DNA of 64,000 bases from Bacillus sp. BP-3. GTDB lineage: Bacteria > Bacillota > Bacilli > Bacillales > Bacillaceae_G. The notes under the pieces are model-generated. The model did no database searches and was not told where the DNA came from. It saw only the letters and a program-made list of their open reading frames with translations. This document shows positions 7,431 through 15,723 of the stretch, piece by piece. Made by a program: the position numbers and the translations under genes. Numbering within the stretch: position 1 is the first letter of the stretch; each line of letters starts with the position of its first letter. The stretch covers positions 1 through 64,000 of the forward strand of contig NZ_JAQOTJ010000010.1 of NCBI RefSeq assembly GCF_028401955.1, written 5' to 3'.

Positions 7431-8309
7431 ATGAATACAGAAAGTGTAGGAAAGATAATTAAAAAGTACCGTATATTAAACAGTTATACCCAAGCAGAAC
7501 TTGCTAAAGGAATTTGTACACAAGCGCAAATCAGTAAATTAGAGAAAGGAACTGAAATTCCGTCTAGCATCATTCTATATGAACTTGCAAAACGTTTAGG
7601 TATTTCTATGGAGTGCTTTTTTGAGGAGGAATATACGAGTGCCTATATAGAAGATGCTATATCAATAATTAGACTTTTAATTCGAAAACGTAATTATGCT
7701 GAAGTTTATAATATAGTTCAGACAGAAAAAAAACAAGATACTTTTAAAACAATTGAGGCACAGCAATTTTTATTATGGCATGAGGGAATATGTGTATATC
7801 ATCTATACAAGGATAAAGAAAAAGCTTTGGAATTATTAAATCATGCATTATACTTAACCCTTCATAATGAAGTATGGTTAAAAGGAAGAGAGATTGAAAT
7901 TCTAAATAGTATCGCTATCATTCATTGCGAGTGCCAGGAATATAACATGGCAATATCTATTTATACGAAGCTGTTAAACTCAATTACACATACCCCTTTA
8001 AAGGACAAGAATCATATTCAAATTAGAGTTATTTATGGGTTAGCTCGTACTTTAACCCTTTCTCAAAACTACAAAAAATCTTTATTTTATGCAGAACAAG
8101 GAATAAAACAATGTATAAAGATAGAATCGTTATATCTTCTAGGAGAATTATACTACCAAAAGGCATATAATCTTTGTTTCCTGAACAAAAAGGATAAGGC
8201 AATACCTATTTTTAAAAAAGCACTTTTCATATTTGAATCTCAAAATGCTACCGAGTTTATAGAACATATTAAGTTAAATGTAAAAGATTTTGGAATTTGT
8301 CTTGAATGA
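7431..8309 (+). CDS. PlcR-like RNPP-family transcriptional regulator
   Basis: A 292-residue protein with an N-terminal XRE helix-turn-helix (residues about 5-62, GKIIKKYRILNSYTQAELA...ISKLEKG) and a C-terminal TPR superhelix, for example in ALELLNHALYLTL, NMAISIYTKLLN and KKSLFYAEQGIKQ. Length and N-terminal spacing match PlcR closely, so it belongs to the Rgg/NprR/PlcR/PrgX group that binds re-imported peptides in the TPR domain. The ATG at 7431 has AGGGGTG in front; an upstream GTG at 7422 is part of that site. It is divergent from the pre-peptide gene and should activate it when bound to the mature peptide. It is not PlcR itself: the neighbourhood and peptide differ. Confidence 0.85.
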   Translation: MNTESVGKIIKKYRILNSYTQAELAKGICTQAQISKLEKGTEIPSSIILYELAKRLGISMECFFEEEYTSAYIEDAISIIRLLIRKRNYAEVYNIVQTEKKQDTFKTIEAQQFLLWHEGICVYHLYKDKEKALELLNHALYLTLHNEVWLKGREIEILNSIAIIHCECQEYNMAISIYTKLLNSITHTPLKDKNHIQIRVIYGLARTLTLSQNYKKSLFYAEQGIKQCIKIESLYLLGELYYQKAYNLCFLNKKDKAIPIFKKALFIFESQNATEFIEHIKLNVKDFGICLE

Positions 8310-8686
8310 TACCTACAAAATTTATCTATTTTAAAGATATTAACTAAAAAATTTATAAAAACTACATTTGTAAACAATTCAAAAAGCTAAAACTTTATAT
8401 ATACTTCTAACTCTTTACTCCTATTAGATGAAGAAATGTTTCATAATCTTTTTATAGCACCTCTTCCTTCATGGTATAAAAAAGAGAAAGGTAAAATTAC
8501 TCCATTACCTTTCTCTATATGTCTATTCGATTCGTTGTAATAAAAATCAAACTTATTCTATGTCTAAATATAATGAACAATTTATCATTTCAGTGTCTTC
8601 CTCAAGAAATGAATTCCATCCTTTTTAAATAATCAAAAAGACATTCATTTCATTCCATGAAAACAATTAATTACGAAAAAGTACAG
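8310..8686. other. Intergenic region between regulator and minJ
   Basis: These 377 AT-rich bases contain one clear hairpin. AGAGAAAGGTAA (8483-8494) and TTACCTTTCTCT (8505-8516) are followed on the minus strand by TTTTTT, making a terminator for transcription coming from minJ. No convincing gene is visible; a short plus-strand frame through the hairpin has no ribosome binding site. Confidence 0.55.
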
Positions 8687-9889
8687 TTATATAACGTCCA
8701 CATCCCACTTATGTTCTTGCTCAACAAACACAATCCCAAGTTCGTGATGTTCTCCTTCATAAATTGCATGTTGTACAAGGCGAAGCTCACCGTTCGTATC
8801 AACAACTTCCATTTTACAAAAAGCACCTGTTGTTCTTAATTGCAGTGCATTGTAGAACTCGTCTGCAGTTGTTGGAACGATTCCGTTCACTTTCACAATG
8901 ATTTCCCCTGGTTTCAAATCCAGCTCTTCTCCGGCTGTACCTGGAATTGTGCCTAGTACAACCAGACCATTATCGCGAGAAGAAAAGTATGCGGGGCGCT
9001 TTTCATCTTCCAAACGCTCTTGTACAGCAATTGTCAATCGCCCAAGCATCGCTGCTCCCATAGCTACAATTGCTAATGTATGCCACCAATAACTCGCTAT
9101 TCCTAATAAAAGGACAACTGCAGCTAGTCCAAATACGCGGCGTCCTGTAAATAACAATGCACCCTTTGGCTCAAAGCTTTTAATCGTTCTCGTAAATCCA
9201 ATTATGAACGGGATTAAGAATAAGGAAAACTTTTGTGATCCAACAGAGACCACCGGCCACCAGTATACAAACTTCGTTAAAGCATCACCTGGTATAAGAA
9301 CGAATAACGGCACTAACCATAATCTATTTGATTCATGGAGTCCAATATTTAAACTGCGTTTTCCTTTTCGCAATTTCGGAGTTGAATAGTTTGCAGCATT
9401 CTTAGAAATGAGTAAACCTTCTACAACTAACATTAGCCCAAGTAAAATTGCTAATGATACAACGCTACTCTCTTCTCCTTCTTGGAGTTGTAAGAAAGAG
9501 AATGGAATTTTCGAAGATAATACCGCTGCTGCAATGGCAACTCCTAACGTATATGCAGGTGATAAGCATCTATACTGAGCAATGATAGCAAGCGATACCG
9601 TCCAAATCGCCATTATAATCACACTTGCTTGTGATACGATCAGTCCTGTTCCAACTGTAATCAGTGATAAAATGATTCCTAAACCAATTCCTGAAAATAT
9701 CGACGTACGTAGTTCATACCAAACATCATACACCTTAAAGGAAAAATCTTTCCGTTCTCGTAATACTCGTAAATATCCAACAAAAAAACTACTTATAAAG
9801 AAAACATACAAAGCCGGATGCGTTAAAAAACGCACGATTGCCTTCATAATTTCTGATAACCAACTCTCCACGAAACGATTCACCACCAT
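8687..9889 (-). CDS. minJ: PDZ-domain division topology protein MinJ
   Basis: A 400-residue membrane protein with about eight hydrophobic segments in the first 290 residues and a C-terminal PDZ domain (GLVVLGTIPGTAGEELDLKPGEIIVKVNG). MinJ bridges DivIVA and MinD at the poles and division sites in Bacillus and keeps the Min system in place. Its position after ftsE-ftsX-ctpB matches B. subtilis. The annotated ATG lacks a strong Shine-Dalgarno; an internal ATG 14 codons later is possible. A terminator between ctpB and this gene indicates its own promoter. Confidence 0.8.
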   Translation of the reverse strand: MVVNRFVESWLSEIMKAIVRFLTHPALYVFFISSFFVGYLRVLRERKDFSFKVYDVWYELRTSIFSGIGLGIILSLITVGTGLIVSQASVIIMAIWTVSLAIIAQYRCLSPAYTLGVAIAAAVLSSKIPFSFLQLQEGEESSVVSLAILLGLMLVVEGLLISKNAANYSTPKLRKGKRSLNIGLHESNRLWLVPLFVLIPGDALTKFVYWWPVVSVGSQKFSLFLIPFIIGFTRTIKSFEPKGALLFTGRRVFGLAAVVLLLGIASYWWHTLAIVAMGAAMLGRLTIAVQERLEDEKRPAYFSSRDNGLVVLGTIPGTAGEELDLKPGEIIVKVNGIVPTTADEFYNALQLRTTGAFCKMEVVDTNGELRLVQHAIYEGEHHELGIVFVEQEHKWDVDVI

Positions 9890-9966
9890 TTTTAAGATAT
9901 TTCATTTCTTCCCGTACACATTACCTTATGCAAGATTTACTCTGTTTCATTTTATCTTATCATAAT

Positions 9967-9986
9967 TAATCAAACGTTTGTTTAAT
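9967..9986. promoter_or_regulatory. Palindrome upstream of minJ
   Basis: TTAATCAAACGTTTGTTTAA is a nearly perfect dyad centred on AAACGTTT, about 80-100 bases before the minJ start, where the promoter should be. It could be a repressor or TetR-like operator; no cognate regulator is adjacent. Confidence 0.3.
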
Positions 9987-10032
9987 ACCTAAAAAATATA
10001 CAGAACATTATACTTATCACATCAAAATATAG

Positions 10033-10063
10033 AAAAACTGCCGGGATTTTCCCGGCAGTTTTT
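10033..10063 (-). terminator. Terminator of ctpB
   Basis: AAAAACTGCCGGGA and TCCCGGCAGTTTTT form a GC-rich stem immediately after the ctpB stop, with T runs on both strands. Confidence 0.85.
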
Positions 10064-10064
10064 C

Positions 10065-11495
10065 TTATTTCGCCATTAATTTCAGTGCTGTTTGAAGCTG
10101 TAGATCATTTTCACCAGCACGGATTTTTTCAACAATCTTATTCTGGATTGTCTCTGCTGTCTTTTTATCAAGTTTACCCGTTGCATCCATACTGCTTGCA
10201 TTTTGGAATGCTTTCACAGCCGCTTCTGTTTCTTTACTAAAGTAGCCATCTTCACGACCTGGCTCATACCCAAGACTCTTTAACATCTCTTGTGCATGCT
10301 TCACTTGCTCATCGTTATCATTGTAAGACAACGTTTTTTCAATTTGAATTGGTGTTGCATAATAGTAATCAGGCTGCTTCACTTCAACCGTCGGCTCAAT
10401 TCCTTTTTTATGAATCCAATTGCCTTCTGGTGTTAGCCATTTAAACATTGTCAGTTTAATATTGCTGCCATCTGTAAACGGTACAGCTTGCTGAACAGTA
10501 CCTTTTCCAAATGTTTTCTCACCAATAAGAGGATAGCTTTCTCCTTCTTTCAACGCTCCTGCTAAAATTTCAGAAGCAGAGGCGCTGCCCTTATCAACTA
10601 ATACAGAAATTGGATACGATTTTCTCTCTTTTAAAGATGTGTAGAACTTTTGCTTCTCACCATTTCGCTGTTCTACTTGAAGCATTGGCTTTTTATCTGT
10701 CATAATCTCTTTTAAAATGTCTTCAACACTTGTTAAATAACCGCCTGGATTTCCGCGTACATCAATAACAAGCCCTTGTATATTTTTCTTTTCAAGCCCT
10801 TTCAACTGATCTTTAAATTCTTTCGCTGTTTTTTCAGAGAATGAGGTAATTTGTATATATCCAATATCCTTTCCATTCTCTTTCTTCACAGAACTAAATA
10901 CAGTGAAAATCGGAATTTTATCACGCTTAATTTTAAATGTTAACGGATCCGTAACTCCTGAACGCTTCACTTCAAGCGTAACTGTTGTCCCCTTTTTTCC
11001 GCGAATTTTCATAACTGCTTCCTCGCGTGATAAGTCTTTCACACCATTTCCATCAACTGTTAAAATTTGATCGTTCGGTTTCAGACCTGCCTTTTCTGCA
11101 GGCGAATCTTTAATCGGTGACACAATAATTAATTTCTCATCCGTTTTATTAACTTCAGCACCGATTCCTTCTAGCTCCGGATCAAGCGATTGCTCAAATT
11201 GCGTCGCTGTTTTCTTATCCATGTATGTAGAGTATGGATCTTTCAGCGTTGCAAGCATCCCTTGAATAGCTCCTTCAACTAACTTGTCATCCTTCACTTC
11301 CTCAACATAACGTGAATCAATTAATGCATACGCTTCGCGAATTTTATCCAAATCCGCTTGTTTTACATTGGCATCTTTCCCTGTAATAGATTGCGCGATA
11401 TAAGGTCCACCAAACCAATATATACCCGCAAACATTCCGCCAGCGCCAATGAAAAACGCTACAACCATTCCTATAATCGCAACTCTACGTTTCAA
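10065..11495 (-). CDS. ctpB: Carboxyl-terminal processing protease CtpB
   Basis: An S41-family serine protease: N-terminal membrane anchor (VAIIGMVVAFFIGAGG), PDZ domain, protease core with the catalytic serine in KGSASASEI and the lysine in FGKGTVQQ, and a C-terminal peptidoglycan-binding domain (DNDEQVKHAQEMLKSLGYEPG). In B. subtilis CtpB cleaves SpoIVFA and helps release the block on sigma-K processing during sporulation. A GTG at 11519 is open, but the TTG at 11495 has AAAGGGGAA nine bases ahead and starts right at the basic MKRR before the anchor, so I prefer it. It follows ftsX across a terminator. Confidence 0.88.
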   Translation of the reverse strand: MKRRVAIIGMVVAFFIGAGGMFAGIYWFGGPYIAQSITGKDANVKQADLDKIREAYALIDSRYVEEVKDDKLVEGAIQGMLATLKDPYSTYMDKKTATQFEQSLDPELEGIGAEVNKTDEKLIIVSPIKDSPAEKAGLKPNDQILTVDGNGVKDLSREEAVMKIRGKKGTTVTLEVKRSGVTDPLTFKIKRDKIPIFTVFSSVKKENGKDIGYIQITSFSEKTAKEFKDQLKGLEKKNIQGLVIDVRGNPGGYLTSVEDILKEIMTDKKPMLQVEQRNGEKQKFYTSLKERKSYPISVLVDKGSASASEILAGALKEGESYPLIGEKTFGKGTVQQAVPFTDGSNIKLTMFKWLTPEGNWIHKKGIEPTVEVKQPDYYYATPIQIEKTLSYNDNDEQVKHAQEMLKSLGYEPGREDGYFSKETEAAVKAFQNASSMDATGKLDKKTAETIQNKIVEKIRAGENDLQLQTALKLMAK

Positions 11496-11532
11496 TGCGG
11501 AATTCCCCTTTCCGAACACACAATGGTGTATG

Positions 11533-11562
11533 AAAAGGCATCACACACTGTGCGATGCCTTT
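11533..11562 (-). terminator. Terminator between ftsX and ctpB
   Basis: AAAGGCATC and GATGCCTTT pair with further inner pairing, and a short T run follows on the minus strand. It suggests that ctpB is transcribed mainly from its own promoter. Confidence 0.65.
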
Positions 11563-11618
11563 AACTATTTCTACTATATGATAAGCTTGTACGAAATATG
11601 TTTGCAACTTTTTACACT

Positions 11619-12512
11619 TTATATTTTTAAGAAACGACGGATTGACATAACGCTTCCCCACATACCAATTAATGCACCGATTAGCATTAACAATGCGGAT
11701 AGCTCGAAAACGAACGGGCTATATGGAAGCAATTCGAAAATTGTCCCTGCAAATTTCTCATTAAACATAGATTGAAGCGAATTATATGAAGTCAAAATCA
11801 TAATAATTGGAATGATTGAACCTAGTGCCCCTAGGAATAATCCTTCTAATAAGAATGGCCAACGAATAAACCAGTTTGTTGCCCCAACGAGTTTCATAAT
11901 TTCAATTTCAGTGCTTCGTGCATAGATTGTAATTTTAATTGTATTAGAGATTAAGAACATTGCTGTGAACAATAGACCAGCAATTAAGATAATCCCAATA
12001 TTACGGCCAGTTTTTACTGTATCAAATAATTTTTCTACTTCACCTTGTCCGTACTGTACTTTATTTACAAATGACATTTTTGCAATTTTCTTTGCAATAA
12101 CAGCTGTATCAGTTGGTTCTTTCGCTTTTACAACATATACATCTTTTAACGGGTTATCTTGCTCAAATAGCTCGAATGATTTTCCGCTATCGCCTAAACT
12201 TTTAATCAATTTTTTAAGTTCTTCGTCTTTAGAAGAATACTTAACAGAATCAACTTTCGAAATCTTTGAAATATCTTCTTTTAATTTTTTTTGATCCTCT
12301 TTCTTAGCTGCTGGATCAATGTGTACACGAATTTCTACATCTTGCTCTACTTTCGTCGCAACATGGTTCATATTCATAATCGCTGTTAAAAAGACACCTA
12401 CTAGTAGTAATGTAACTGTTACTGCACTTACAGAGGCAAATGTCATCCATCCGTTACGGGATAAATTTTTGACACCTTCTCGTAAATGGCGACTAAGGGT
12501 TTTAGTCTTCAT
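11619..12512 (-). CDS. ftsX: Cell division ABC transporter permease FtsX
   Basis: A 297-residue membrane protein. An N-terminal transmembrane helix (WMTFASVSAVTVTLLLVGVF) is followed by an extracellular domain and three more helices, the FtsX/MacB-type permease layout. With FtsE it activates the CwlO-class endopeptidase at the lateral wall in Bacillus; a CwlO-like gene is at 24398. The start is the ATG at 12512, which overlaps the ftsE stop by 11 bases, so translation is coupled. A longer frame reaching to 12566 lies wholly inside ftsE and is rejected. Confidence 0.93.
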   Translation of the reverse strand: MKTKTLSRHLREGVKNLSRNGWMTFASVSAVTVTLLLVGVFLTAIMNMNHVATKVEQDVEIRVHIDPAAKKEDQKKLKEDISKISKVDSVKYSSKDEELKKLIKSLGDSGKSFELFEQDNPLKDVYVVKAKEPTDTAVIAKKIAKMSFVNKVQYGQGEVEKLFDTVKTGRNIGIILIAGLLFTAMFLISNTIKITIYARSTEIEIMKLVGATNWFIRWPFLLEGLFLGALGSIIPIIMILTSYNSLQSMFNEKFAGTIFELLPYSPFVFELSALLMLIGALIGMWGSVMSIRRFLKI

Positions 12513-13188
12513 ATCCGTATCCTCCCTCAATCTCGTCTCGAACAATTTTTCCACCTTCAATTGCAATTACACGATGACGAATTGTATTTACAATATCCGC
12601 ATTATGCGTCGCCATAATAATTGTTGTACCGCGTTCATTAATGCGCTTAAATATATTCATAATATCCATCGCTGTATCCATATCAAGGTTACCTGTTGGT
12701 TCATCGGCAATTACAACTTTCGGACGATTCACGATTGCTCTTGCGATTGCAATACGTTGTTGTTCCCCACCAGAAAGCTCACTTGGCAATGAATCAGAAC
12801 GCTCTTCAAGACCCACAAGACTTAATACTTCCATAACGCGCTCACGAATCACGTCACGTTCTTCTTCGATAACTTCTAAAGCAAACGCAACATTCTCATA
12901 TACAGTTAACTTCGGAAGCAACTTAAAATCTTGGAAAATTACGCCTAGCTGACGACGAAAATATGGTACGTCACGCTCTGCTAAAGATTCAATTACTAAA
13001 CCATTTACATTGATAGATCCTGTAGTTGGTTTTTCTTCACGATACATCATTTTAATAAATGTAGATTTCCCGGCTCCACTCGGTCCTACTACATACACGA
13101 ATTCACCTTGCTTAATTTTTACTGTGAGTCCATCAACGGCTTTCATGCCATTTGGATACTCCTTATAAACATTCGTCATTGTTATCAT
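12502..13188 (-). CDS. ftsE: Cell division ATP-binding protein FtsE
   Basis: A 228-residue ABC ATPase: Walker A GPSGAGKST (36-44), signature LSGGEQQRIAIARA, Walker B VVIADEPTGNLD and the H-loop MATHN. It powers the FtsEX complex that controls septal or lateral peptidoglycan hydrolysis. First gene of the ftsE-ftsX pair. The roughly 400 bases upstream separate it from cccB. Confidence 0.95.
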   Translation of the reverse strand: MITMTNVYKEYPNGMKAVDGLTVKIKQGEFVYVVGPSGAGKSTFIKMMYREEKPTTGSINVNGLVIESLAERDVPYFRRQLGVIFQDFKLLPKLTVYENVAFALEVIEEERDVIRERVMEVLSLVGLEERSDSLPSELSGGEQQRIAIARAIVNRPKVVIADEPTGNLDMDTAMDIMNIFKRINERGTTIIMATHNADIVNTIRHRVIAIEGGKIVRDEIEGGYGYED

Positions 13189-13592
13189 TATTTATCACCC
13201 AATACTAATGATTTTTTCGACACTTTTTATTCTTCGATGTTTAACTATAGTTGCTAAAATCTTCGGTCGCTTTCATGTCTTTCACAATTTCATCTTCTAA
13301 ATATGTAAAACTTTTTCTGCAAAATTCTACAAAAAGGCACTACGTCCTATATTGTACCATTATTCGGTTTTAAATTCGGATACAAGTTTGTTACAGTTAT
13401 GTTACACGGTACGAAATATAAGACATAACACAAATAAACAAGACCTTCTGTTGTCATACAAAAAGGTCTTATTTGTTGGCATTTCATGAAGAGATTTTAA
13501 GTTATTCGGCCCTGCCTCCGAGGCACAATACACCTCTCTGTCAGGAGCTCCATCCCCTCCCATTCTGATCGAGCCGCCTACGCTTTTCTATT
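13189..13592. other. Intergenic region between ftsE and cccB
   Basis: The part next to ftsE is AT-rich leader and promoter sequence in which I could not fix a single promoter. A hairpin (AAGACCTT 13440-13447 / AAGGTCTT 13463-13470) can act as the cccB terminator. Positions 13500-13590 are unusually GC-rich; the end GAGCCGCCTACGCTTTTCTA resembles the end of the structured repeat at 35956-36076, so this looks like a degenerate copy. Confidence 0.45.
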
Positions 13593-13922
13593 TTACTTCT
13601 TCTCAGCTAGCCATTCTGCTACTTTTTTCGCATCTTCGCCTTGAATTAGACCCGCTGGCATCGCACCGCGGCCTTTCGTGATAATTTTTTCAATATCTTC
13701 TTTCTCGTACTTTCCGCCTACTTTTTGTAACGCTGGTCCAGATAATCCTTGTAAGTCATTACCGTGGCACCCTGCACAGCTTTTTTGAAATATCTTCTCA
13801 GCACTATCAGCACTTGCTTCTTGGCCAGGACTTGAAGGTTTACTTTCTTCCTTTTTTCCACACGCTCCTACTGTAAGGACTAACGATGCGCCTAATACAA
13901 TCGTCAATAATTTTTTCTTCAT
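13593..13922 (-). CDS. cccB: Cytochrome c-551 lipoprotein
   Basis: A 109-residue secreted haem protein. The signal peptide ends in a lipobox (LTVGAC, Cys about 21), a charged Ser/Lys/Glu linker follows, then one class I cytochrome c domain with the haem motif CAGCH and a distal methionine in GAMPAG. It is a small membrane-tethered electron carrier on the outer face, expected to feed cytochrome c oxidase. It stands alone, with a purine-rich ribosome site before the ATG. In B. subtilis cccB is linked to other genes; the assignment rests on size, lipobox and haem motif. Confidence 0.88.
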   Translation of the reverse strand: MKKKLLTIVLGASLVLTVGACGKKEESKPSSPGQEASADSAEKIFQKSCAGCHGNDLQGLSGPALQKVGGKYEKEDIEKIITKGRGAMPAGLIQGEDAKKVAEWLAEKK

Positions 13923-14144
13923 CTATATCGCTCCCCACTATTAATTGATCCCTCAATAGCATTATAATGATTTTCCTGCAATTTCAAAACTTACCTGCAC
14001 AACCAATATTACCCTAAACAAAGATGATCTCTTGCAGACTCAAGGCTTTTTAGTAATTGTTTCAATTTCGTGAACAAATGATAAAATACAAAAAATAAAT
14101 GTTTTCTGTATAAGTTCATTTCAATTTCCTAATATATGAATGGC

Positions 14145-14190
14145 AGGTGCTCCCTCCCCCCGCCTAAAAAGAAAAGGTTTTTATGTCGAT
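14145..14190 (-). repeat. Interspersed repeat, second family, copy 1
   Basis: Read on the minus strand, GACATAAAAACC, TTTCTTTTT and a G-rich stretch, then GGGAGCACCTG. The same order recurs at 25930, 34570, 49143-49245, 49988-50224 and 63218. Part of the 510-base gap between cccB and prfB. Confidence 0.45.
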
Positions 14191-14279
14191 TTTTCAAATT
14201 GTATTTATATCGTATCAAAAATCCAAAATACACTCTATTTTTTGTTCTATCACATGCAGCATTTTATTATTTTCTACTT

Positions 14280-14308
14280 TTTACAAAGTAGTATACAGCT
14301 TGTATGCT
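14280..14308 (+). promoter_or_regulatory. Promoter for a putative small RNA
   Basis: TTTACA (14280-14285), a 17-base spacer and TATGCT (14303-14308) form a good sigma-A promoter on the plus strand, although no plus-strand coding gene follows. Confidence 0.45.
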
Positions 14309-14432
14309 ACAACTACACCCACCAAAAAGAGAAGTTGCGATGCAACTTCTCTCCTCTTTCTCTCCCTCTAGTATAGAAGGTATACTTCGCACTTTCTCAC
14401 GTATGCGCCAACGCCCTGTTGGCATTTTTTTA
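14309..14432 (+). ncRNA. Putative small RNA with three stem-loops
   Basis: The region between the promoter at 14280-14308 and an orphan plus-strand terminator could encode an RNA of about 115 bases. It would contain GAGAAGTTGC/GCAACTTCTC (14328-14352), a single-stranded CU-rich stretch (CTCCTCTTTCTCTCCCTC, about 14351-14368), AGTATA/TATACT (14370-14386) and a terminator stem GCCAAC/GTTGGC with seven Ts (14407-14431). No ribosome site or start is positioned for a protein. The CU-rich linker is complementary to Shine-Dalgarno sequences, which is typical of trans-acting regulators in low-GC Gram-positives. It runs convergent to prfB. Confidence 0.4.
14326..14353 (-). terminator. Terminator of prfB
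   Basis: On the minus strand GAGAAGTTGC, ATC and GCAACTTCTC are followed by TTTTT, about 80 bases after the prfB stop. The same palindrome would be stem 1 of the plus-strand RNA candidate. Confidence 0.7.
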
Positions 14433-14433
14433 T

Positions 14434-15535
14434 TTACGAAATACGAGAACGTAAATATGCATCAATAAATGCATCAATTTCTCCGTCCATAACTGCTTGC
14501 ACATTCCCGATTTCTGTATTTGTACGATGATCTTTTACAAGAGAGTATGGATGGAATACGTATGAACGAATTTGACTTCCCCATCCAATTTCTTTTTGCT
14601 CACCACGAATTTCATCAAGCTCAGCTTGTTGTTCGTCTAATTTTTGTTGGTACAGTTTCGCTTTCAACATTTTCATTGCATGCTCACGGTTTTTAATTTG
14701 TGAACGCTCAGATTGACATGTTACGACAACATTTGTTGGAATATGTGTAATACGAACTGCTGAGTCCGTCGTATTAATATGCTGCCCACCCGCACCACTT
14801 GCACGGTACGTATCTATTTTTAAATCCTCTGTACGTATTTCAATTTCAATATCATCATTAAACTCTGGTACCACTTCACAAGATACGAAAGATGTATGAC
14901 GACGGCCAGATGAATCGAATGGTGAAATACGTACAAGACGGTGTACGCCTTTTTCTGCTTTTAAATAACCGTAAGCATTATGCCCTTTAATTAATAATGT
15001 AACACTTTTAATCCCAGCTTCATCTCCAGGAAGATAATCTAACGTTTCAACTTTAAAGCCGCGTTTTTCCGCCCAGCGCGTATACATACGAAGCAGCATA
15101 GAACCCCAATCTTGTGATTCTGTTCCGCCTGCACCTGGATGCAACTCTAAAATAGCATTATTCTTGTCGTGTTCTTCATTTAGTAATAATTGAAGTTCGT
15201 ATTCGTTCATATCTGCAGATAAAGTTTTCACTTCAACTTCAAGCTCTGCATGCAATTCTTCATCGTATTCTTCTTTTACAAGTTCATGTGTTACTTCTAG
15301 ATTTTCAAACGTTTCGTTAAGCGTGTTAAACTTACCAACCATATCTTTTAAAGCATTCGCTTCATTAATGACTGTTTGCGCACTCTTTTGATCATCCCAA
15401 AAGCTTGCACCCATCATAATTTCTTCTAGTTCTGCGATTCGCCTTTCTTTTCCAGCGAGGTCAAAGAGACCCCCTAAACGCCGCTAATCTCTTAGCCATT
15501 TTCTCTAGTTCTTGCCTAATTTCTACTAATTCCAT
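14434..15535 (-). CDS. prfB: Peptide chain release factor 2, with programmed +1 frameshift
   Basis: RF2 reads UGA and UAA stop codons. The zero frame starts at ATG 15535 ([20 protein letters not shown]) and meets TGA at 15463-15461 after 24 codons. The context AGG-GGG-TCT-CTT-TGA-C is the classical autoregulatory slippage site: an internal Shine-Dalgarno AGGGGG, then CTT TGA C. A +1 shift on CTT continues as [13 protein letters not shown] and the long frame to 14434. Visible motifs are the tripeptide SPF ([15 protein letters not shown]) and the catalytic GGQ ([19 protein letters not shown]). Calling the gene from an internal ATG at 15417 would lose the N-terminus. Together about 366 residues, normal for RF2. 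Confidence 0.96.
15455..15475 (-). promoter_or_regulatory. Programmed +1 ribosomal frameshift site of prfB
   Basis: Slippery CTT followed by the in-frame stop TGA and C, with AGGGGG three bases upstream of CTT. RF2 shortage causes slippage and so more RF2, an autoregulatory loop known across bacteria. Confidence 0.95.
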
Positions 15536-15618
15536 TTTTGTCACCTCTATGTAATTACTTCACTTATCCCATATGAAAGAGCGGTAAACCCTCCACTACT
15601 TTATCCTAGCAACAAGGC

Positions 15619-15648
15619 AAACTCTCTCTGCTTTTGCGAGAGAGAGTT
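15619..15648 (-). terminator. Terminator of secA
   Basis: AACTCTCTC and GAGAGAGTT form a stem about 75 bases after the secA stop, between secA and prfB; the T run is short. Confidence 0.5.
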
Positions 15649-15723
15649 CATCTCTTGTTATTATATGAATGTTTATTAAAAAATTCCATTCATGAGAAAA
15701 ACAATCGGCTCCGCTTTTCTTTA

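Noticed and set aside
7431-8309. Identification as PlcR or PlcRa
   Set aside because: Same family and length, but the adjacent peptide, the dyad and the neighbours differ from those of plcR-papR and from the CSIPYEY-type peptide of PlcRa.
8436-8543. Short plus-strand frame with LFIAPLPSWYKKEK after the regulator
   Set aside because: No ribosome site, runs through the terminator hairpin, and its upstream frame is closed; probably chance or a decayed end.
12513-12566. N-terminal extension of ftsX
   Set aside because: Lies inside ftsE in another frame; the ATG at 12512 gives the usual FtsX start.
14140-14376. 78-codon open frame on the plus strand between cccB and prfB
   Set aside because: It starts inside an interspersed repeat and crosses the prfB terminator; composition is not protein-like.
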